DNA of 45,659 bases from Chloroflexota bacterium (GCA_019247515.1 JAFAOS010000540.1:1-45659), one strand, 5' to 3'. Positions 25,315 to 36,572 are shown, numbered from the stretch's first letter. Notes: a model not told the origin generated them from the letters alone. Made by a program: numbers and translations.

Positions 25315-25336
25315 TGGCGTTCGGCGACCGGCGGTC

Positions 25337-26335
25337 ATGAATTTCGTTCGCGGCTACGCGCTGCCGCGACTGGTGCAGTGGGCGGTGGTCATCTTCGTGG
25401 GCGCCACCGTCACGTTCCTGATTCCACGCCTGCTGCCGACCGATCCGGTTGAACAGACCCTGAACCGCGTCTCCGCCACCTCCGTGACCGATCCTCGCGC
25501 GGTGGAGTCCTTCCGCAACGCGCTCAAAGACCTGTACGGGCTGCAGGGCACCCCACTCGAGCAGTACCTCAATTTCTGGTCGCGCCTGGTGCGGGGTGAC
25601 CTGGGTCCGTCGCTGGGAGCATTTCCCACGCCAGTGACGCAGATCATTCGCGACGGATTGCCCTGGACGATTGGCCTGCTCGGCACCACGCTCGTCTTGT
25701 CGTGGTTCCTGGGCCTGGTGCTGGGGACACTGGCCGCGTACTACGGGAACAGGCGCTGGTCGCACGTGCTGAGCGGCGTGCTCGTCACGCTGTATCCCAT
25801 TCCATACTTCATCCTGGCCCTGGTCCTGGTGATGGTGTTCGCCTACTACATCCCGCTGTTTCCGCTGGTGGGTGGCGCTTCGGGCCAGGCGTCGCTCAGC
25901 CCCGCGTACATTGGCAGCATCATCGGGCACAGCTTCCTGCCGGCGGTCTCGCTGGTTCTGGGCGGCACCGCGTTTCGCTTCATCATCGCCCGCTCGCTGG
26001 CGAGCGGAGTGATCTCGAGCGATCACGTGACGTACGCGGAGCTCGCGGGCCTGCCCCGCCGCCGGATCGTCTTCGCCTACATCATGCGCAACAGCCTGCT
26101 GCCGCAGGTGACGGATCTGGCGCTGGCGCTGGGCGCGCTGTTCGAGGGCGCCCTGATCACGGAGTTCGTGTTTTCCTACCCTGGCATTGGCTATCGACTG
26201 TACACCGCGATCCTCCAGTCTGACTTCAACATGATCATGGGCGTGACGTTCTTTTCGATCGTCGGCATCGCCACGGCCGCGCTGTTCATCGACCTGCTTT
26301 ATCCGCTGGTGGACCCCCGCGTGCGCTACCGCTGA
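25337..26335 (+). CDS. Dpp/Opp-type ABC permease (DppB-like)
   Basis: A 332-residue inner-membrane permease with six predicted membrane segments. It opens with RLVQWAVVIFVGATVTFLIPRL and carries the EAA-type cytoplasmic loop near YAELAGLPRRRIVFAYIMRNSLLP (shown in parts), which contacts the ATPases. The C-terminus (FFSIVGIATAALFIDLLYPLVDPRVRYR) is typical of DppB. It starts 22 bases after the binding-protein gene and its stop overlaps the next ATG by 1 base (TGATG). It forms the transmembrane pore with the DppC-like protein. Confidence 0.92.
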   Translation: MNFVRGYALPRLVQWAVVIFVGATVTFLIPRLLPTDPVEQTLNRVSATSVTDPRAVESFRNALKDLYGLQGTPLEQYLNFWSRLVRGDLGPSLGAFPTPVTQIIRDGLPWTIGLLGTTLVLSWFLGLVLGTLAAYYGNRRWSHVLSGVLVTLYPIPYFILALVLVMVFAYYIPLFPLVGGASGQASLSPAYIGSIIGHSFLPAVSLVLGGTAFRFIIARSLASGVISSDHVTYAELAGLPRRRIVFAYIMRNSLLPQVTDLALALGALFEGALITEFVFSYPGIGYRLYTAILQSDFNMIMGVTFFSIVGIATAALFIDLLYPLVDPRVRYR

Positions 26336-27294
26336 TGATCCGCGACGTCAACGTTTCCACGCCCGCCGTCGAGTCACTGCCGTCCACCGAGGTGCTGGCG
26401 GAACGCCAGAGGCAGAACCTCCTCCTTTTCACGGTCGGTCGTGACCTGTTCCGCTTCAGCGGCGCGTTCCGCCTGGGCGCGGTGCTCCTGTTGTGTTTGC
26501 TGGGCATGGCGGCGCTGTCTCTCGTCGCGCCGTACGCCGCCGACGCGCGCCGTGTCGTGCCCAACGATCGGCCTCCGTCGCTGCAGTTCCTCCTGGGGAC
26601 AACGGCTCTCGGTCAGGACGTGTTCTGGCTGACCACCTTTGCGATTCGCAACTCCCTGTTCGTGGCGACAGTGGCGGTGCTCATCAGTCGCACGATCGCG
26701 GTTCTGAATGGCTCGTTCTCTGGCTACGTCGGCGGTGCGGTCGATCGGGTCCTGTCGTCGATTACCGACACTTTCATCGTCATCCCGCGTCTGCCGTTGC
26801 TGATCTTGATCTCATTCATGGTGCGCGGATCGTTGAATCTGGTCGCGCTGGCAATCCTGATTGGACTGCTGGATTGGGCGTTTCCCTCCAAACGCTATCG
26901 AGCTCAGGTGCTGAGTCTGCGCGAGGAAGAGTTCACGCAGACCGCCACGTTCGCGGGGATGGGGACGTTCAAAATCATCCTGCGCGAGCACCTGCCGTTT
27001 CTGATTCCGTTCCTCATGGCCGACGCGGTGTCCGGTTTCCTGTTCGCGATTGGCATCGAGATCACACTGTCGATCCTCGGCTTGAGCGACCTGTCGATGC
27101 CCACCATTGGCACGATGATCTACTGGTCGAACTATTACCAGGTCCTGCTCGCGAAACACCTGTGGTGGATCGGCGCGCCGCTGGTCAGCTCCGTGCTGCT
27201 GGTCGTCTCGCTGTACCTGCTCTCCACCAGCCTGGGGACGTACCTCGATCCCCGTACGCGATTGAAGAGCCTGGCGGTCCGCGGCGCCGGATGA
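26335..27294 (+). CDS. Dpp/Opp-type ABC permease (DppC-like)
   Basis: A 319-residue membrane protein of the DppC/OppC family. It has an N-terminal cytoplasmic tail, a first membrane helix near LGAVLLLCLLGMAALSLVAP, a PSLQFLLGTTALGQDVFW segment matching the family's 'HPLGTD..GRD' periplasmic motif, and an EAA loop around REEEFTQTATFAGMGTFKII. The canonical His-Pro of that motif is replaced here. It overlaps its neighbours by 1 and 4 bases, so the operon is translationally coupled. Confidence 0.9.
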   Translation: MIRDVNVSTPAVESLPSTEVLAERQRQNLLLFTVGRDLFRFSGAFRLGAVLLLCLLGMAALSLVAPYAADARRVVPNDRPPSLQFLLGTTALGQDVFWLTTFAIRNSLFVATVAVLISRTIAVLNGSFSGYVGGAVDRVLSSITDTFIVIPRLPLLILISFMVRGSLNLVALAILIGLLDWAFPSKRYRAQVLSLREEEFTQTATFAGMGTFKIILREHLPFLIPFLMADAVSGFLFAIGIEITLSILGLSDLSMPTIGTMIYWSNYYQVLLAKHLWWIGAPLVSSVLLVVSLYLLSTSLGTYLDPRTRLKSLAVRGAG

Positions 27295-28290
27295 CCGTCG
27301 CCGCTCCACCCAGCGCCATCGCCGAAGTCCGTGACCTGCGCGCCGCATATCTTACTGAGGCATACGGGGTTCACCGCGCGGTGTACGCGCTCGAGTCCAT
27401 CAACCTGACGATCAGGTCGGGCGAAATTCTGGGCATCGCGGGTGAATCCGGCTGCGGGAAGACAACCCTCGTCAAAATGCTGCTGGGGACGGTCACACCG
27501 CCGCTCACGGTGCTGGGCGGCTCGGTGCACTACTATGTCGACGGTCGGGACATCGACTTGCTGGCGCTCTCGGATGCCGAACGGCGAGCACTGAGCTGGA
27601 GCGTCGTCTCGTACATTCCGCAGGGCTCGATGCACGTGCTCAATCCGGTGCGCCGCGTCCGCGATACGTTCCGCGACTTTCTGAGCGCGCACCGGCCGCA
27701 GTGGGCGGACCGCGCCGAAGACCACGTGCGGGAGTACCTGCGCGATCTCGGCCTGCCCGAAACTGTCCTCGGAGCGTTTCCACACCAGTTGTCCGGTGGC
27801 ATGCGCCAGCGCGTCACCATTGCGCTGGCGACCATTCTGGCGCCGAAGTTGATCCTGGCCGACGAACCGACGACCGCGCTCGACGTGGTCGTCCAACGCG
27901 GAGTGATCCAACTGCTCGATGACATCCGCCAGCGCACCGGCAGCACGCTGGTGCTGGTGACCCACGACATGGGAGTGCACGCCAACCTCGCCGACCGTGT
28001 GGCGGTGGTGTACGCCGGCCACATTGTCGAGCAGGCCGACACCACTACGCTGTTCCAGCACCCGCGGCATCCGTACACGCAGTACCTGATCCAGTCTCTG
28101 CCCAGGCTCGACGACGTCGCCGAGCGGACCAGCATTCCAGGCCGGCCGCCGACCCTCGACAATCCGCCGCCAGGCTGCCGCTTCCATCCGCGCTGTCCGT
28201 ACGTGATGGACGTGTGTCGGACCACGGTCCCACCGCTTGTCGACGTGGGCGGCGGTCAACGCGCGGCGTGTTTCCTCCTTACCCCGGAGC

Positions 28291-28304
<14 letters not shown>
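27291..28304 (+). CDS. Dpp/Opp-type ABC ATPase (DppD-like)
   Basis: A 337-residue ATPase. Walker A GESGCGKTT is at 51-59, the signature LSGGMRQR at about 167, Walker B LILADEPTTALD at about 188-199, and the switch His in LVTHDMG. The C-terminal oligopeptide-transporter extension has the cysteine-rich CRFHPRCPYVMDVC stretch, a probable iron-sulfur-binding motif of DppD/OppD. The ATG overlaps the DppC stop (ATGA). The N-terminal ATP-binding core starts at about residue 10, confirming this start. Confidence 0.93.
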
Positions 28305-29355
<1,051 letters not shown>

Positions 29356-29385
29356 CGATTGTTCGCAGCAGGCGAGGCTGACGGA

Positions 29386-30894
29386 GTGGTACGCGCGGCG
29401 AGCGTGCTGGAGCTGCACGCCGTCTCGAAGCGCTTCGGCGCCACGCAGGCGCTGGACGGCGTGTCGCTCGCGCTCCAGGAAGGCGAGATCCACGCCCTCG
29501 TCGGCGAAAACGGCGCCGGCAAGAGCACCGTCGTCAAGATCCTGGCCGGCGTCCACGCCCCGGACTCCGGCGAGGTCCGCGTCGGCGGCACCGCGGTGGA
29601 CATCGAAGGTCCGGCCCACGCCCGGGCCCTCGGCATCGCCGTCATCCACCAGGAGCCGCGCCTGTTTCCCGACCTGTCGGTAGCCGAAAACGTCTTCCTC
29701 GAACACCAGCCCCGGCGCCGGTTTGGCGGCATCGATTGGCCCGCCATCCAGCGCAGCGCATCACTCCTGTTCGGCGACCTCGACGTATCCATGCCGCTGG
29801 ATGCACCCGTGCGCGGCCTGTCAATGGCCGACCAGCAGCTGGTAGAAATCGCGCGAGCGCTGTCGATCGAAGCCCGCGTCCTCGTAATGGATGAACCGAC
29901 CGCCTCGCTGTCAGTCCACGAAGTGGAGCGCTTGTTTGCGATCGTGAGGCGCCTGCGCGACCGGGGGGTCGCCGTGCTTTTCGTCAGTCATCGGCTCGCC
30001 GAAGTGTTCGAGCTGTGCGATCGAGCCAGCGTCCTGCGCGACGGCCGTCACGTGATCACCGCGCCAATCGATACGCTGACGACAACCGACCTGATCCGCC
30101 ACATGATCGGACGCGACGTGCGCCTGTTCCCAAAGGCGCCCGCCAACCTGGGCGACGTCGTCCTCGACGTGCGCGGGCTGAGCCGCCACGACGAATTCTC
30201 CGACATCAGCTTCAGTATTCGAGCAGGCGAAATCGTCGGCCTGGCCGGGCTGGTGGGCGCCGGCCGCACGGAGGTGGCGCGCGTCCTGTTCGGCGTCAGT
30301 CCTCCGGACGCGGGTGAGGTCCGGCTCGCGGGCGAGGTCGTCCACTTCGACAGTCCGTCGGCCGCCCTGGATGCCGGCATTGCCTATGTACCGGAAGATC
30401 GCCACCAGGACGGCCTGGTGCTGGGCTTCTCGATCAGCTCGAACATCACGTTGCCGATTCTGAAGCGCCTTTTCCCGCGCCTTGTCGTGCGCGGCTCAAA
30501 AGAGCGGGTGCTGGCCAACCAGTACGCCACTCGGCTCGACGTTCGCATGACGGATGTCGAACAGCTGGTTGGCGCGCTTTCGGGCGGCAATCAGCAAAAA
30601 GTGGTCATTGCCCGCTGGTTAGCCACGCGGCCCCGAGTGTTGATCCTGGACGAGCCGACGCGGGGAATCGACATCGGCGCCAAAGTTGAAGTACACCGCA
30701 TCGTGTCGGAGCTGGCGACAACGGGTCTGGCCATCCTCCTGATCTCCAGCGACCTCCCAGAGGTGCTGGCGATGTCCGATCGGATCCTGGTCATGCACGA
30801 GGGGCGACTGACCGCCGAACTCAGTGGCGACGCCGCGACCCAGGAGCGGGTCATGTTCGCTGCAACCGGGCAACACGGGCTTGCGACAGGTTGA
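29386..30894 (+). CDS. rhaT: Sugar ABC ATPase, RbsA/RhaT type (double ABC domain)
   Basis: A 502-residue ATPase with two tandem ABC domains, the CUT2 (ribose/rhamnose) arrangement. The first half has Walker A GENGAGKST at 40-48, a degenerate signature LSMADQQLVEIARAL and Walker B LVMDEPTASLS. The second half begins near residue 250 with the degenerate Walker A GLVGAGRTE, then signature LSGGNQQKVVIARWL and Walker B LILDEPTRGID. This asymmetry is normal for the family. The GTG at 29386, with GAGG upstream, was chosen; a TTG at 29359 would add 9 residues. It lies in the middle of the rhamnose locus and powers the permeases that follow. Confidence 0.9.
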   Translation: MVRAASVLELHAVSKRFGATQALDGVSLALQEGEIHALVGENGAGKSTVVKILAGVHAPDSGEVRVGGTAVDIEGPAHARALGIAVIHQEPRLFPDLSVAENVFLEHQPRRRFGGIDWPAIQRSASLLFGDLDVSMPLDAPVRGLSMADQQLVEIARALSIEARVLVMDEPTASLSVHEVERLFAIVRRLRDRGVAVLFVSHRLAEVFELCDRASVLRDGRHVITAPIDTLTTTDLIRHMIGRDVRLFPKAPANLGDVVLDVRGLSRHDEFSDISFSIRAGEIVGLAGLVGAGRTEVARVLFGVSPPDAGEVRLAGEVVHFDSPSAALDAGIAYVPEDRHQDGLVLGFSISSNITLPILKRLFPRLVVRGSKERVLANQYATRLDVRMTDVEQLVGALSGGNQQKVVIARWLATRPRVLILDEPTRGIDIGAKVEVHRIVSELATTGLAILLISSDLPEVLAMSDRILVMHEGRLTAELSGDAATQERVMFAATGQHGLATG

Positions 30895-31913
30895 TGAAAA
30901 GTCTGCGTGAGCTTGCGGCGAGGCTGGCCCGCCAGCGCGAATGGAGCCTTGTCGCGCTGATCCTGCTGCTCAGCTTCGGGGTCTGGCTCAAGGCGCCCCA
31001 GTTCCTGTCCGCCGCAAACCTGTCGCAAGTGGCCATTCTCGCGGCGATTATCGCGGTCGCCGCGATCGGCGAAGCGCTGGTGGTCATCACGCGCAACGTG
31101 GACCTCTCGGTTGATTCGACAATCGGTCTGGTCGCCTACGCCGTTGCGGAGCTGCTCAGGCAGCATACGTTGGGGGTGACTGGCGCGATCGCATTCGGCA
31201 TTTGCCTGGGACTGGTGCTGGGGATGATCAACGGCGGCATCATCACCCTGTTCCGCGTGCCCTCGATCGTCGCCACACTCGGGACGCTGAGCATCTATCG
31301 CGGCTTCGCGTATCTGATCGCGGGCGGTGGTCAGATCAGCCTGTCCGATTTGCCGGCGGAGTACATCGCGCTGGCGCGCGCGAGCGTGTTGGGCATCCCG
31401 CTGTACGTCGTGGTGGCGGCGGTGTTGACGCTGATGGTGAGCATCTATCTCCGCCAGACGCGCTTCGGTCGCCAGGTGTACGCCATCGGCAGCAACCCGG
31501 AGGGCGCGGCGGTGCTGGGTATCCGCTCGCGACTGGTGGTGTTCGCCGTCTTCGCGGCGAGCGGATGTCTCGCGGGTCTCGCTGGAGTGTTGTGGGGGGC
31601 CAAATACGGCACCATCACTGCCGGCGCGGCGGATGGCGTGGTGCTGCTGGTCATCGCGTCAGCGGTCGTTGGTGGGGTCAACATCTTTGGCGGCTCCGGC
31701 AGCGTGGTCGGCGCGGTGCTCGGCGCCCTGTTTCTGGGGCTGGTGGCCAACGGATTGACGCTGTCGCGACTGTCGCAGTTCTGGCTGCAGGCGATTTACG
31801 GCCTCGTGATTCTCGTCGCGGTGGCGGCGGATGCCGCGATCGTCAGGCGACTGTTGCGCGCTTCAGCGGAGCGGCGCCGAGCCATAACCGCGACCGAGGC
31901 GCCTCAGCCATGA
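30894..31913 (+). CDS. rhaP: Sugar ABC permease, RbsC/RhaP type
   Basis: A 339-residue CUT2-family permease with about ten membrane segments. Family motif GEALVVITRNVDLSVDSTIG (sugar-ABC permeases have '..GIDLSVGS..'), then VPSIVATLGTLSIYRG, GRQVYAIGSNPEGA and the closing VGGVNIFGGSGSVVGAVLGA. Two adjacent starts exist (TTG 30891, ATG 30894). The ATG is taken, overlapping the ATPase stop by one base. The next permease gene overlaps by 4 bases. Confidence 0.9.
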   Translation: MKSLRELAARLARQREWSLVALILLLSFGVWLKAPQFLSAANLSQVAILAAIIAVAAIGEALVVITRNVDLSVDSTIGLVAYAVAELLRQHTLGVTGAIAFGICLGLVLGMINGGIITLFRVPSIVATLGTLSIYRGFAYLIAGGGQISLSDLPAEYIALARASVLGIPLYVVVAAVLTLMVSIYLRQTRFGRQVYAIGSNPEGAAVLGIRSRLVVFAVFAASGCLAGLAGVLWGAKYGTITAGAADGVVLLVIASAVVGGVNIFGGSGSVVGAVLGALFLGLVANGLTLSRLSQFWLQAIYGLVILVAVAADAAIVRRLLRASAERRRAITATEAPQP

Positions 31914-32935
31914 CCACGCCAGTGGAGGTCGACCAGTCTCCGCGGACAGCCGAGGCGTCCATGACGCGGCCTTCGCGCGCCTCGGTAGTCAGTCGACTGT
32001 TGCGATGGGAATCGCTGCTGGTCCTGGTTCTGGTGGTGCTCATTGTTGGCGGCGCGCGCGTCTCACCCGTGTTTGCCACCGCCCAGAACTTCTCCAATCT
32101 TACCGTCGCGACGATGGAGGTCGGCATCATGGCGATGCCAATGACGCTGATCATCATCGCGGGCGAGATCGATCTGTCCGTCGAGTCGATGCTGGGACTG
32201 GCGAGCGCGGTCCTTGGATTCCTGTGGGCGGCCGGTGTGTCCTTGTGGATTGCGATTCCGGTGGTGCTGCTGATGGGCGCGGCCGGCGGCCTGTTGAACG
32301 GCCTGCTGGTAACTCGGGCGGGGCTGCCGTCGCTGGTGGTCACGCTTGGCACGCTGGCTCTGTTTCGTGGACTGGCGTCTGTGGTCCTCGGACCGCGCGC
32401 GATCAGCAATTTTCCGGGTGAGTTCACCGCGTTCGGCTTCGGCAACGTGCCCGGGACTCCAGTTCCGTGGCCGCTGGTCGTCTTCGTCGTGCTCGCGCTG
32501 GCGCTTGGAACCGTGCTGCACCTCACGTGGCCTGGACGCGAGGTCTTCGCCGTTGGCAAGAATGCCTCGGCCGCACGTTATTCAGGCGTGCGCGTGGCGC
32601 GCCTCAAGACGTGCCTGTTCGTACTCTCCGGCGCCGTCGCGGCGGGGGCGGGCATCATTCTCACCTCGCGATTGTCCAGCGCGAGGGCAGACGCCGGACA
32701 GGGCCTGACCCTGGCGGTGGTCACCGCCGTGCTGCTTGGCGGTGTCGACATCTTCGGCGGATCCGGCACCTTGCCAGGCGTGGTGCTGGCCGTCTTCACC
32801 CTGGCCATTCTGCAGAACGCGCTGCGACTGGCCGACGTTTCGACGCAATTGCAGAGCATCGCCGTCGGTCTGTTGTTGATCGTTTCGGTCGTCGTGCCAC
32901 ACGTGGTCATTCGGATTCGAGGAGGTTCGCGATAA
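31910..32935 (+). CDS. rhaQ: Sugar ABC permease, RbsC/RhaQ type
   Basis: The second CUT2 permease (341 residues). After a roughly 25-residue polar N-terminus it has hydrophobic helices with MPMTLIIIAGEIDLSVESML, LPSLVVTLGTLALFRG, GREVFAVGKNASAARYSGV and LLGGVDIFGGSGTLPGVVL. Paired permeases (RhaP and RhaQ) are typical of the rhamnose system, whereas ribose systems often have one. This favours the rhamnose assignment. It overlaps both neighbours (ATGA at its start, TAATG at its end). Confidence 0.9.
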   Translation: MTTPVEVDQSPRTAEASMTRPSRASVVSRLLRWESLLVLVLVVLIVGGARVSPVFATAQNFSNLTVATMEVGIMAMPMTLIIIAGEIDLSVESMLGLASAVLGFLWAAGVSLWIAIPVVLLMGAAGGLLNGLLVTRAGLPSLVVTLGTLALFRGLASVVLGPRAISNFPGEFTAFGFGNVPGTPVPWPLVVFVVLALALGTVLHLTWPGREVFAVGKNASAARYSGVRVARLKTCLFVLSGAVAAGAGIILTSRLSSARADAGQGLTLAVVTAVLLGGVDIFGGSGTLPGVVLAVFTLAILQNALRLADVSTQLQSIAVGLLLIVSVVVPHVVIRIRGGSR

Positions 32936-33933
32936 TGCGACGTTCACTTTCCATCGCTCTGGCCCTGGTAGCCGTGCTCGGAGTGGGTCTGGCGCCGAGC
33001 GCAAGCGCGCAGCCGGCATTGAATGTGGCGTTTCTGCCCAAACAGGTCAACAATCCGTACTTCGACGTCGCCGCAAAGGGCGGCATGCGCGCCGCCGGCG
33101 AGCTGGGCGGCCAGTTCAAGCAGGTCGGCCCGTCGGAAGCCACCGGCGCTGCCCAGGTGCCGTTCATTCAGGACCTGACCACTCAGAACGTCGGCGCCAT
33201 TGTCGTCTCGGCCGCCGACCCCGACGCCATCGCACCCGCGCTGAAAGCTGCCCGCCAGGCGGGCATCAAGGTGGTTGGCTACGACTCCAGTCCAGCGGAG
33301 GGCGCCTACGACGTGTTCGTCAACCAGGCCGACACGCAAGGCATCGGTCAGGGATTGGTCCAGATGGCATGCGACGAGGCGCCGAACTGCGCTGGCGACA
33401 TCGCGGTGCTCTCGGCCACCTCGACGGCGACCAATCAGAATGCCTGGATCGACGTGATGAAGCAAACGCTCATGCAACCGCAGTACGCCGGGTTGAACCT
33501 GGTGGACGTGGTGTACGGCAACGACGACGATCAGACCAGCCAGCAACAGGCCCAGGCGCTGCTCCAGTCGCACCCCAATTTGCAGGTGATCGTCTCGCCG
33601 ACAACGGTGGGCATCGCGGCGGCGGCGAAAGTGCTCGAAGACACCGGCAGCGCCGGCACCGTTCAACTGACGGGGCTGGGCACGCCCAACTCGCTGCGGG
33701 CGTACGTGAAGGACGGGACGATCAAGGAATTCGCTTTGTGGAATGTCGAGAACCTGGGCTACCTGGCGTACTACGTCGCCGCCAAGCTGATTTCCGGTGA
33801 TATCAAAGGCAATCCGGGTGAGACGTTCAGTGTCCCGACCCTTGGCGATTACACCATTGGCGAAAACAGCGTGGTCGTGCTGGGTCCCCCGCAAGTCTTC
33901 ACCGCCGACAACATCGACCAGTTCAACTTCTGA
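32935..33933 (+). CDS. rhaS: Rhamnose-type ABC substrate-binding protein
   Basis: A 332-residue periplasmic-binding-protein-like (family 4) protein with a Sec signal peptide (hydrophobic 5-20, cleavage at ASA-Q near 26) and no lipobox. Features: LPKQVNNPYFDVAAKGGM, the characteristic RhaS/LsrB-like opening; GAIVVSAADPDAIAPALKAARQAGIKVVGYD; and SATSTATNQNAWIDVMK, also typical of the RhaS group. An AGGAGGT at 32920-32926 fixes the ATG. It follows its permeases and ATPase and overlaps the GH78 start by one base, so uptake and rhamnosidase are co-expressed. Confidence 0.88.
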   Translation: MRRSLSIALALVAVLGVGLAPSASAQPALNVAFLPKQVNNPYFDVAAKGGMRAAGELGGQFKQVGPSEATGAAQVPFIQDLTTQNVGAIVVSAADPDAIAPALKAARQAGIKVVGYDSSPAEGAYDVFVNQADTQGIGQGLVQMACDEAPNCAGDIAVLSATSTATNQNAWIDVMKQTLMQPQYAGLNLVDVVYGNDDDQTSQQQAQALLQSHPNLQVIVSPTTVGIAAAAKVLEDTGSAGTVQLTGLGTPNSLRAYVKDGTIKEFALWNVENLGYLAYYVAAKLISGDIKGNPGETFSVPTLGDYTIGENSVVVLGPPQVFTADNIDQFNF

Positions 33934-36572
33934 TGGCGGTCGTCTCGAACCTGACGGTTGAGCGCCGCGTCGCGCCGCTCGGCATCGACATCCGGCAGCC
34001 GCGCTTCGCCTGGCAATTGTCGGAGGGTCCCCAGACCGCCTACCAGGTTGAGGTCACCGATGCTGGTGACTCGCGTGTGGTGTGGGACTCCGGCCGATGC
34101 ACAGCGGAGACGTCGACATATGTCGCGTACGCTGGCTCGCCGCTAGGGTCGCGCGGGCGTTACCGGTGGCGGGTGCGCGCGTGGGATGCCGCTGGCAATC
34201 CGAGCGACTCGAGCGAGCGGGCGGAGTTCGAAATGGGCTTGCTCGCGCCTGAGGACTGGTCGGCGCGCTGGATCAGCCACCTGGTTCTCGACACGGCTTC
34301 GGCTCCCGAGGACATGCAGCCGTACACGCCCGCGCCATTGCTGCGGCGGACCTTCAGGCTGTCGGCGACCCCCAGGCGCGCGCGGTTGTACATCACCGCG
34401 CTCGGACTCTACGAAGCGTCCATCAATACCACGCGCGTGGGCGAGGAGCGCCTGGCGCCGGGCTGGACCGACTATCGCGCTCGGCTCCAGTATCAGACGT
34501 ACGACGCGACGTCACTCCTGCGCTCGGGCGACAACGTGCTCGGCGTGCGGCTGGGCGACGGCTGGTACGCCGGCTCGGTCGGTGGTTGGGGCCGCCGACG
34601 CTACGGCGACCGGCCGGCGCTGCTGGCTCAGCTCGAAGTGGAGCTGGACTCAGGTGAACGGCTCATGCTCGTATCGGATTCGAGCTGGCGCACCTGCAGC
34701 AGCGGCACCTGGCTGGACGATCTTCAGCTCGGCGAGCGCACGGATTTTCGCAACGAGCCGACCGGCTGGACGAGCGCGGAGTTCGACGACGGACAATGGC
34801 AGGCGGCCGCCTGCCGCGCCGGTCCGGGTGTGCGACTGGTCGCCTCGCGCGACGACGGGGTCCGCCGCGTCGCCAACCTGCCGGCCGTCAGCGTGCAGCC
34901 GGCCGGAGGCGACCGGTATATCGTGGACCTTGGCGCCAACAGCGCGGGCGTCCTTCGATTGCAAGTGGTTGGCACTCGCGGACAGCACGTGGTCATCCGC
35001 CACGCCGAGGCGCTGGACGACAGCGGCGAGCTGTACGTGGAAAACCTGCGAGGCGCCGAACAACGCGACGAGTACATCCTTGCCGACGCTGGTCCCACGA
35101 CACTCGAGCCCCGCTTCACGTTTCACGGTTTTCGGTACGCCGAACTGGCGGGCCTGGCCGGTGCACCGTCGACAACGGACCTCACCACCCAGGTTCTCAG
35201 CTCGGCGAGTCGGTTGGTCGGCGCGTTCAGCTGCTCGGACCCGCGCGTGGAGCAGTTGCAGCGCAATATCGTCACCAGCCTGTGGGCCAACTTCATCAGC
35301 ATTCCCACCGACTGCCCGCAGCGCAACGAGCGACTCGGCTGGACGGCCGATTTGCAGATCTTCGCCCCGACCGCCCTGTTCAACGCCGACGTCACCAATA
35401 TGCTCGACAAATGGCTCGACGACATGGTCGACGCGCAGCTGCCCTCTGGCGCCTACTCGGACATTGCCCCCGCGCCTTCGGGCTGGGCGGGCGCGGGCAA
35501 CACCGCCTGGAGCGACGCGGGCGTCATCGTGCCGTGGATCCTCTACCAGCATTCTGGCGACGCCGGCCTCCTGGAGCGAATGTATGCGTCGATGCGGCGC
35601 TTCATGGTGTTCCTGGAGGCCGACCAGACGGACGGACTCCGATTCGGCGGCCGCTATGGCGACTGGGTGAGCCTTGGCGCGCGCACCGACAAGCTGCTGA
35701 TCGGCACAGCCTACCTGGCGTACGTGGCGGACCTGTTCGAGCGCACCGCCGGCGTGCTGGGCAGGTCGGCGGACCAGCAACACTATGCCCACTTTGCACG
35801 CGACGTGCGTCAGGCATTTCGTCGGCGATTTCTGCGCGACGACGGCTCTCTGGTGGTTCAAACCCAGACGGCGCACGCGCTGGCGATCGGCTTCGATCTG
35901 GTTACTGGAGACGAGCGTGCGGCGGCGGGCGAGCGTCTGGCGGAGCTGGTCGAAGAAGCCGGCACCCACCTGGCAACCGGGTTCCTCGGAACACCGCTCG
36001 TCATGCCGGCGCTTTCGGACACCGGTCACCACGAGCTTGCCTGCCGGCTGCTGCGGCAGGACACCTATCCCTCCTGGCTATTCGAAGTGGTCAACGGGGC
36101 CACCTCGATCTGGGAGCGATGGAACGGGTGGACCCCGGACGGGGGTTTTTATTCGCCGCGCATGAACTCGTTCAACCACTACGCGTTCGGCGCGGTTGGC
36201 GAGTGGATGTACGGCTACCTGGCCGGGCTGCAGCCGGTGGAACCAGGCTACCGGCGGACGGAGATCCGCCCGCGGCCGGGCGGCGGTTTCACAGCGGCGC
36301 GCGCGGCGCACACGTCGCTGTACGGCGAGCACGTCAGTGGCTGGCGCCTGGAGAACGGCGAGTTGCACGTGGAGGCGGAGGTGCCGGCCAACACGCGGGC
36401 CTCCGTGGTGTTGCCAGTGGTGGGCGGCGCGCGAATCGTCATGGATGGCTCCCCCGTGGACAGCCGCCACATCGCACCCGAATCCGGCGGCCTGCGCCTG
36501 GAGCTCACGCCAGGGCGACACACGCTCGCGACACCCTACGCTCCCTCTCCCTATGGGAGAGGGCGGGGGTGA
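33933..36572 (+). CDS. Cytoplasmic alpha-L-rhamnosidase, GH78
   Basis: An 879-residue inverting glycosidase releasing L-rhamnose from rhamnosides. Order: N-terminal beta domains (to about 300), a Bac_rhamnosid domain ending RFTFHGFRYAEL, the (alpha/alpha)6 catalytic barrel, and a C-terminal beta-sandwich. The catalytic block TDCPQRNERLGWTADLQIF contains E466 and flanking Asp residues; the second conserved acid is E728 in SIWERWNGWTPDGG. No signal peptide, so it acts on imported rhamnosides. The last ten codons (APSPYGRGRG) and the stop come from the hairpin repeat at 36541, an unusual 3' end. The start ATG overlaps the rhaS stop by one base. Confidence 0.93.
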   Translation: MAVVSNLTVERRVAPLGIDIRQPRFAWQLSEGPQTAYQVEVTDAGDSRVVWDSGRCTAETSTYVAYAGSPLGSRGRYRWRVRAWDAAGNPSDSSERAEFEMGLLAPEDWSARWISHLVLDTASAPEDMQPYTPAPLLRRTFRLSATPRRARLYITALGLYEASINTTRVGEERLAPGWTDYRARLQYQTYDATSLLRSGDNVLGVRLGDGWYAGSVGGWGRRRYGDRPALLAQLEVELDSGERLMLVSDSSWRTCSSGTWLDDLQLGERTDFRNEPTGWTSAEFDDGQWQAAACRAGPGVRLVASRDDGVRRVANLPAVSVQPAGGDRYIVDLGANSAGVLRLQVVGTRGQHVVIRHAEALDDSGELYVENLRGAEQRDEYILADAGPTTLEPRFTFHGFRYAELAGLAGAPSTTDLTTQVLSSASRLVGAFSCSDPRVEQLQRNIVTSLWANFISIPTDCPQRNERLGWTADLQIFAPTALFNADVTNMLDKWLDDMVDAQLPSGAYSDIAPAPSGWAGAGNTAWSDAGVIVPWILYQHSGDAGLLERMYASMRRFMVFLEADQTDGLRFGGRYGDWVSLGARTDKLLIGTAYLAYVADLFERTAGVLGRSADQQHYAHFARDVRQAFRRRFLRDDGSLVVQTQTAHALAIGFDLVTGDERAAAGERLAELVEEAGTHLATGFLGTPLVMPALSDTGHHELACRLLRQDTYPSWLFEVVNGATSIWERWNGWTPDGGFYSPRMNSFNHYAFGAVGEWMYGYLAGLQPVEPGYRRTEIRPRPGGGFTAARAAHTSLYGEHVSGWRLENGELHVEAEVPANTRASVVLPVVGGARIVMDGSPVDSRHIAPESGGLRLELTPGRHTLATPYAPSPYGRGRG

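Noticed and set aside
34650..36032. Long minus-strand open frame inside the rhamnosidase gene
   Set aside because: Antisense to the GH78 catalytic domain, no recognisable motif; an effect of high GC and few stop codons.
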